From an uncultured Lachnospiraceae bacterium (lineage in GTDB: Bacteria > Bacillota > Clostridia > Lachnospirales > Lachnospiraceae), in the NCBI GenBank assembly GCA_902767235.1, contig CACXGR010000033.1, positions 1 through 6,757 on the forward strand: a DNA stretch of 6,757 nucleotides. The letters are read 5' to 3'. The notes beneath the pieces were generated by a model that saw nothing but the letters and a program-made list of their open reading frames with translations, did not search any database and had not been told where the DNA came from. This document shows positions 5,203 to 6,757 of this stretch, piece by piece (position 1 is the first letter of the stretch; each line of letters opens with the position of its first letter). The position numbers and the translations under genes were made by a program.

Positions 5203-6721
5203 CGATTCTTCCGTAAACGGAGGCAAATTCTCTCATCTTTTCTGCCAGTTCCGGTGTCAGTTCACCCGGAAGTACTCTCCAGCTCCAGTTTCCTCCCAGC
5301 GTGGAAGGGATATTGATCCTGCCGTCAGAGCCGATATCCAGATAATCCTGAATGGGTATGATCGCTGTGTCCGCTACACTCTGCATGGCCAGGCGGATCA
5401 AGTCGTAAGTGGCCGTGCGGCTGCTCCGGATGTTCACATATTTTCTGATAAACTGCATCTGTTTTCTGTTTGCTGAGGTATACCAGCCCCTCGTCGTATC
5501 GTTGTCGTGCGTTCCGGTGTACACGACCGCGTTCTTTGTGTAGTTGTGGGGAAGATAGGCGTTTTTCGTATTCCCGTCAAATGCGAACTGCAGCACCTTC
5601 ATGCCGGGATACCCGGTCCGCTCCACGAGCTTCAGCACTGTCTTTGTCAGATAGCCGAGGTCCTCTGCAACGATCTCTCTCCTGCCGAGTTTCTCCTCCA
5701 TGGCGGCAAAAAGATCATATCCCGGTCCCTTGCACCATTTGCCCGTCATCGCGGTCTCGGAGCCGTAAGGGACGGCCCAGTATTCGTCGAACCCGCGGAA
5801 GTGGTCGATCCTGACTACATCATAGAGGGTGAACACATGGGCAAGACGGCTGATCCACCAGTCATATCCCGTGTCCTTATGACGCTTCCACCGGTAGATC
5901 GGGTTGCCCCACAGCTGGCCTGTCTCGGAAAAAGCATCCGGCGGCACGCCGGCCACCACAGTCGGAAATCCTTTCTCATCAAGTTCAAACAGTTCCGGAT
6001 GGCTCCAGGTGTCCGCGCTGTCAAAAGCGACATAGATCGGGATATCGCCGATGATCCGGACTCCCCTGCCGTTCGCATAGTCCTTCAATTTCTTCCACTG
6101 CATATGGAACAGGTACTGCAGGAATTCATAAAACCGGATCTCTTCGTCCAGCGTGATCCTGTACCTGTCCATGGCGGCAGCCTCCCGGAGGCGGATCTCT
6201 TCCGGCCACAAGGTGAACATGTCGCCGTCATAATATTCCTTTACCGCGCAAAAAAGCGCAAAATCGGGAAGCCATCCGGCATTGTCCCAGCGGAAATCCT
6301 CGAACGCCTTTCTGTCGGCATCGTACTGCCGCTCTTTCCATTTTCCGGAGGGCTGCAGGCAGAAAGGGCTGTTTGCATACGCCTTCCTCAGAAGGACATA
6401 GCGGTTCCGGTATATTTTCTCATAATCCACGGATCGGGGTTCTTTACCGAAATCAAAGCCGTCCGCATCGCTGCCCGAAATGTATCCCGCCTCGATCAGC
6501 GCCGCGGGATCGATAAAATAAGGGTTTCCCGCAAATGTTGAGATCGACTGATAGGGAGAATCTCCGTAGCCCGTCTGTCCCAGCGGCAGGATCTGCCAGT
6601 ATGTCTGCCCTGCTTGGGCCAGAAAATCCACAAATTCATACGCCTCTTTGGAAAAACACCCGATCCCGTATTGGGAGGGCAGGCTTGCGACCGGAAGCAG
6701 CACCCCGCATTTTCTTTCCAT
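5195..6721 (-). CDS. malQ: 4-alpha-glucanotransferase (amylomaltase), glycoside hydrolase family 77
   Basis: A complete 508-residue GH77 enzyme of normal length. It opens with the family's GVLLPVASLPSQYGIG (6-21) and contains YGDSPYQS (52-59). The nucleophile D306 lies in VRIDHFRG, the acid/base E353 in VAEDLG and the third acidic residue D406 in GTHDND; the substrate-binding loop VAGVPPDAFSETGQLWGNP (256-274) is intact. The enzyme transfers alpha-1,4-glucan segments between maltooligosaccharides in the cytosol, serving maltodextrin use and glycogen metabolism. The ATG at 6721 has a GAGGA ribosome site 7 bases upstream. An upstream frame ends 2 bases before it, so malQ may be the last gene of a sugar operon entering from the right. 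It has no direct functional tie to tig; a promoter lies between them. Confidence 0.97.
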   Translation of the reverse strand: MERKCGVLLPVASLPSQYGIGCFSKEAYEFVDFLAQAGQTYWQILPLGQTGYGDSPYQSISTFAGNPYFIDPAALIEAGYISGSDADGFDFGKEPRSVDYEKIYRNRYVLLRKAYANSPFCLQPSGKWKERQYDADRKAFEDFRWDNAGWLPDFALFCAVKEYYDGDMFTLWPEEIRLREAAAMDRYRITLDEEIRFYEFLQYLFHMQWKKLKDYANGRGVRIIGDIPIYVAFDSADTWSHPELFELDEKGFPTVVAGVPPDAFSETGQLWGNPIYRWKRHKDTGYDWWISRLAHVFTLYDVVRIDHFRGFDEYWAVPYGSETAMTGKWCKGPGYDLFAAMEEKLGRREIVAEDLGYLTKTVLKLVERTGYPGMKVLQFAFDGNTKNAYLPHNYTKNAVVYTGTHDNDTTRGWYTSANRKQMQFIRKYVNIRSSRTATYDLIRLAMQSVADTAIIPIQDYLDIGSDGRINIPSTLGGNWSWRVLPGELTPELAEKMREFASVYGRIAE

Positions 6722-6723
6722 TC

Positions 6724-6757
6724 CTAAATCCTCTTCAGCTGTAAGCGCGTTCGATCA
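6724..6757 (-). CDS. Possible C-terminal codons of an upstream gene (runs off the right edge)
   Basis: On the minus strand one frame is open from the window edge and reads DRTRLQLKRI before TAG at 6724-6726, 2 bases before the malQ ATG, with the malQ ribosome site lying inside it. This is the spacing expected of an operon neighbour, and a LacI-type regulator often precedes malQ in related bacteria, with C-termini of loosely similar form. Ten codons are too few to identify a gene, so both its reality and its identity are uncertain. Confidence 0.35.
   Translation of the reverse strand, partial: DRTRLQLKRI

Noticed and set aside
5507..6541. 344-codon plus-strand frame
   Set aside because: It lies fully antisense to malQ, whose complete catalytic motifs show which strand is coding.

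Overview
The window looks like ordinary chromosomal DNA from a Clostridia-type Firmicute, most likely a Lachnospiraceae-like gut or anaerobe lineage. This is an inference from strong AGGAGG-type ribosome binding sites, the order tig-clpP-clpX-...-engB, protein sequences that read like clostridial orthologues, and moderate GC. Every gene supported here is on the minus strand, so transcription runs from right to left and the layout below is given in that direction.

Right edge: a few codons that may be the C-terminus of an upstream gene stop 2 bases before malQ (4-alpha-glucanotransferase, 508 aa, intact catalytic triad). The malQ-tig gap (82 bases) holds a weak terminator-like hairpin at the malQ stop and a clear extended -10 promoter that probably starts the next transcription unit.

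Centre: a protein-quality-control and ribosome-biogenesis block. It runs tig (trigger factor, nascent-chain chaperone), clpP (serine protease), clpX (AAA+ unfoldase; 11-base overlap with clpP), engB/ysxC (GTPase for the 50S subunit), then a DUF308/HdeD-like six-helix membrane protein whose start overlaps the end of engB. ClpX and ClpP form one protease. Trigger factor acts upstream of it on nascent chains, and EngB matures the ribosome that trigger factor binds. Two intergenic gaps (tig-clpP and clpX-engB) carry stable hairpins. A lon gene, which commonly lies between clpX and engB in this group, is absent.

Left: the DUF308 gene is interrupted by a one-base frameshift in a run of seven G, and its C-terminal tail is built from 36-bp tandem repeats. 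A long hairpin followed by four T closes this unit. A separate sigma-A-type promoter then drives clpB, of which only the first 24 codons are inside the window.

I see no phage, mobile element, CRISPR array, RNA gene or clearly new system. The items most worth a second look are the homopolymer frameshift with the repeat-tailed membrane protein, the missing lon with a hairpin at that position, and the hairpins in the clpP leader.
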